A stretch of 24,125 nt of DNA from an uncultured Oscillospiraceae bacterium (GTDB taxonomy: Bacteria; Bacillota; Clostridia; Oscillospirales; Oscillospiraceae). This document shows, piece after piece, positions 23,216 through 24,125 of this stretch. The notes under the pieces were generated by a model, which was given only the letters and a program-made list of their open reading frames with translations, searched no databases and was not told where the DNA came from. The stretch covers positions 1-24,125 of the forward strand of contig CAJUCB010000012.1 in NCBI GenBank assembly GCA_910584805.1. Direction: 5' to 3'. The translations under genes were made by a program, and so were the position numbers. Positions within the stretch are counted from its first letter, which is position 1; each line of letters opens with the position of its first letter.

Positions 23216-24001
23216 TCAGTATTCCTTGGCGAAGCGGTCGTAAATGTTGCGCACCTCCCCATCGATGCAGCGCATGGCCTCCGCCCGAATGGCCTTCGGC
23301 ACGCCGTAAAAGGCCGCCGCCACCCCACCGGTGATGGTGGCAATGGTATCGCTGTCGCCCCCAATGGAGATGGCCCCCCGGATGGCGTCCTCAAAGTCCT
23401 CCGCCTCAAAAAAGGCCTCTAGGGCTTGGGGGACACTGCCGGCACAACTGGTGTCCTGGGTATAGTCCTTGCGAATCTCGTCCAGGGTGAAGTCCAGGCG
23501 GTAGTAGCGGGTCACATGATCCCGGATGGTCTCCTTGTCCTCCCCTGTCCGGGCCAGATACACCGCCCCGGCCACAGCCAGGGCCCCGGCAATGCCGTCG
23601 GGGTGGTCGTGGGTCACCTCCGCGGAGGCTTTCGCCAGGGCTAAGCACTCCGGCAGGCTCTCCGCCACCCAGGCCACCGGGGAGACCCGTGCGGCACTGC
23701 CGTTTCCATAGCTGTTGTAGGGCTTGGGGTCGTCGCTGAGGAGCCAGCGCTCAAAGCGGGGGCCAAAGGCGAAACCCAGGTAGTGGTGACCCAGCCGCCG
23801 CAGCTCCCCCACCAGGTCGGTTTTGAACTGCTCCAAGTCCACCTTCCAGCCCTCCATAAGCAGGGCAGATGCCACCGCCGCCGTGAGGACACTGTCGTCC
23901 GTCATACAGCTGCTGCGGCGAAAAAGGGGGAAATTTTTACTTTTCAGGTTCTTCCATTCATAGGGGGAACCGACAATATCACCAATGAGTGCTCCCAGCA
24001 T
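23216..24001 (-). CDS. ADP-ribosylglycohydrolase family protein
   Basis: A 261-residue all-helical DraG/ARH-type protein that removes ADP-ribose from proteins or other acceptors with two metal ions. Metal-binding motifs are TDDS (34-37) near the N-terminus and GGDSDT (214-219) near the C-terminus; the N-terminal GALIGDIVGSPYE and the THDHPDG segment (130-136) are also typical. The size suits small bacterial members. The ATG at 24001 has GGGAG ten bases upstream; an open extension to 24100 would run into the promoter and is not believed. It is first in an operon with the NUDIX gene. The acceptor from which ADP-ribose is removed is unknown, and no ADP-ribosyltransferase is visible nearby. Confidence 0.93.
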   Translation of the reverse strand: MLGALIGDIVGSPYEWKNLKSKNFPLFRRSSCMTDDSVLTAAVASALLMEGWKVDLEQFKTDLVGELRRLGHHYLGFAFGPRFERWLLSDDPKPYNSYGNGSAARVSPVAWVAESLPECLALAKASAEVTHDHPDGIAGALAVAGAVYLARTGEDKETIRDHVTRYYRLDFTLDEIRKDYTQDTSCAGSVPQALEAFFEAEDFEDAIRGAISIGGDSDTIATITGGVAAAFYGVPKAIRAEAMRCIDGEVRNIYDRFAKEY

Positions 24002-24071
24002 GGTTGTGTCTCCCTTCTGTTGCTCGTTGTTCTCTCCGGCGCGTTCCGCCGCCGGACCTGTCTTGCCCCTT

Positions 24072-24100
24072 ATTATACCCCTATTTTTCCCGTTTGCCAA
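24072..24100 (-). promoter_or_regulatory. Sigma-A promoter for the ADP-ribosylglycohydrolase/NUDIX operon
   Basis: On the minus strand, TTGGCA (24095-24100), a 17-base spacer, then a perfect TATAAT (24072-24077). The leader is about 65 bases long. Confidence 0.75.
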
Positions 24101-24125
24101 GGCGGAGAAACAGAAGGGAAGCGCC

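Overview
The window looks like a chromosomal segment of a GC-rich, Gram-positive gut-type Clostridia, most like Oscillospiraceae (Flavonifractor/Lawsonibacter/Oscillibacter-like). The reasons are strong AGGAGG ribosome binding sites, near-consensus sigma-A promoters with 17-base spacers, two T-box leaders, a transketolase split into two genes, and small proteins of the kind seen in that family. The genus is inference; no rRNA or species marker is present.

Layout. (1) 1-946, minus: split transketolase, with the N-terminal subunit complete and only the first codons of the C-terminal subunit in view. (2) 961-1877, plus: a promoter, tRNA-Pro(UGG), a hairpin, and a single-chain nucleotidyltransferase (MNT) + HEPN protein. 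(3) 1924-7567, minus: a promoter and three signalling genes. These are a single-domain receiver, a membrane hybrid kinase ending in an HPt domain, and a membrane hybrid kinase whose C-terminus is a whole DegV-type (fatty-acid-binding fold) domain. This is the most unusual locus here. (4) 7593-9500, minus: an MFS transporter and a DUF1643 protein. (5) 9546-11259, plus: a tRNA-Trp T-box controlling a stand-alone TrpB2-type tryptophan synthase beta chain, then a tiny ORF that may be a gene remnant, and a shared terminator. (6) 11645-15185, minus: a tRNA-Val T-box controlling a YcxB-like membrane protein and valyl-tRNA synthetase. (7) 15235-16131, plus: arylamine N-acetyltransferase, convergent with a tRNA-dihydrouridine synthase at 16128-17090. 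(8) 17189-18926: a small helical protein (plus), then a minus operon of a 96-aa conserved-type protein and a secreted SH3/NlpC-P60 peptidoglycan hydrolase. (9) 18993-19886, minus: an XRE-type regulator with six membrane spans. (10) 20143-22728, plus: phosphoketolase. (11) 22730-24100, minus: an ADP-ribosylglycohydrolase and NUDIX hydrolase operon.

Together. Most of the window is housekeeping: pentose-phosphate carbon flow (transketolase, phosphoketolase), aminoacyl-tRNA-responsive control (two T-boxes whose readable specifier codons, UGG and GUC, match the downstream genes), and tRNA modification. The three-gene phosphorelay has every part of a relay (two H-boxes, three good receivers, one HPt) but no DNA-binding output. 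Its only non-phosphotransfer domain is DegV, so lipid binding may be the sensory input or the output. That interpretation is inference. No CRISPR array, integrase, insertion sequence, phage module or rRNA was seen.
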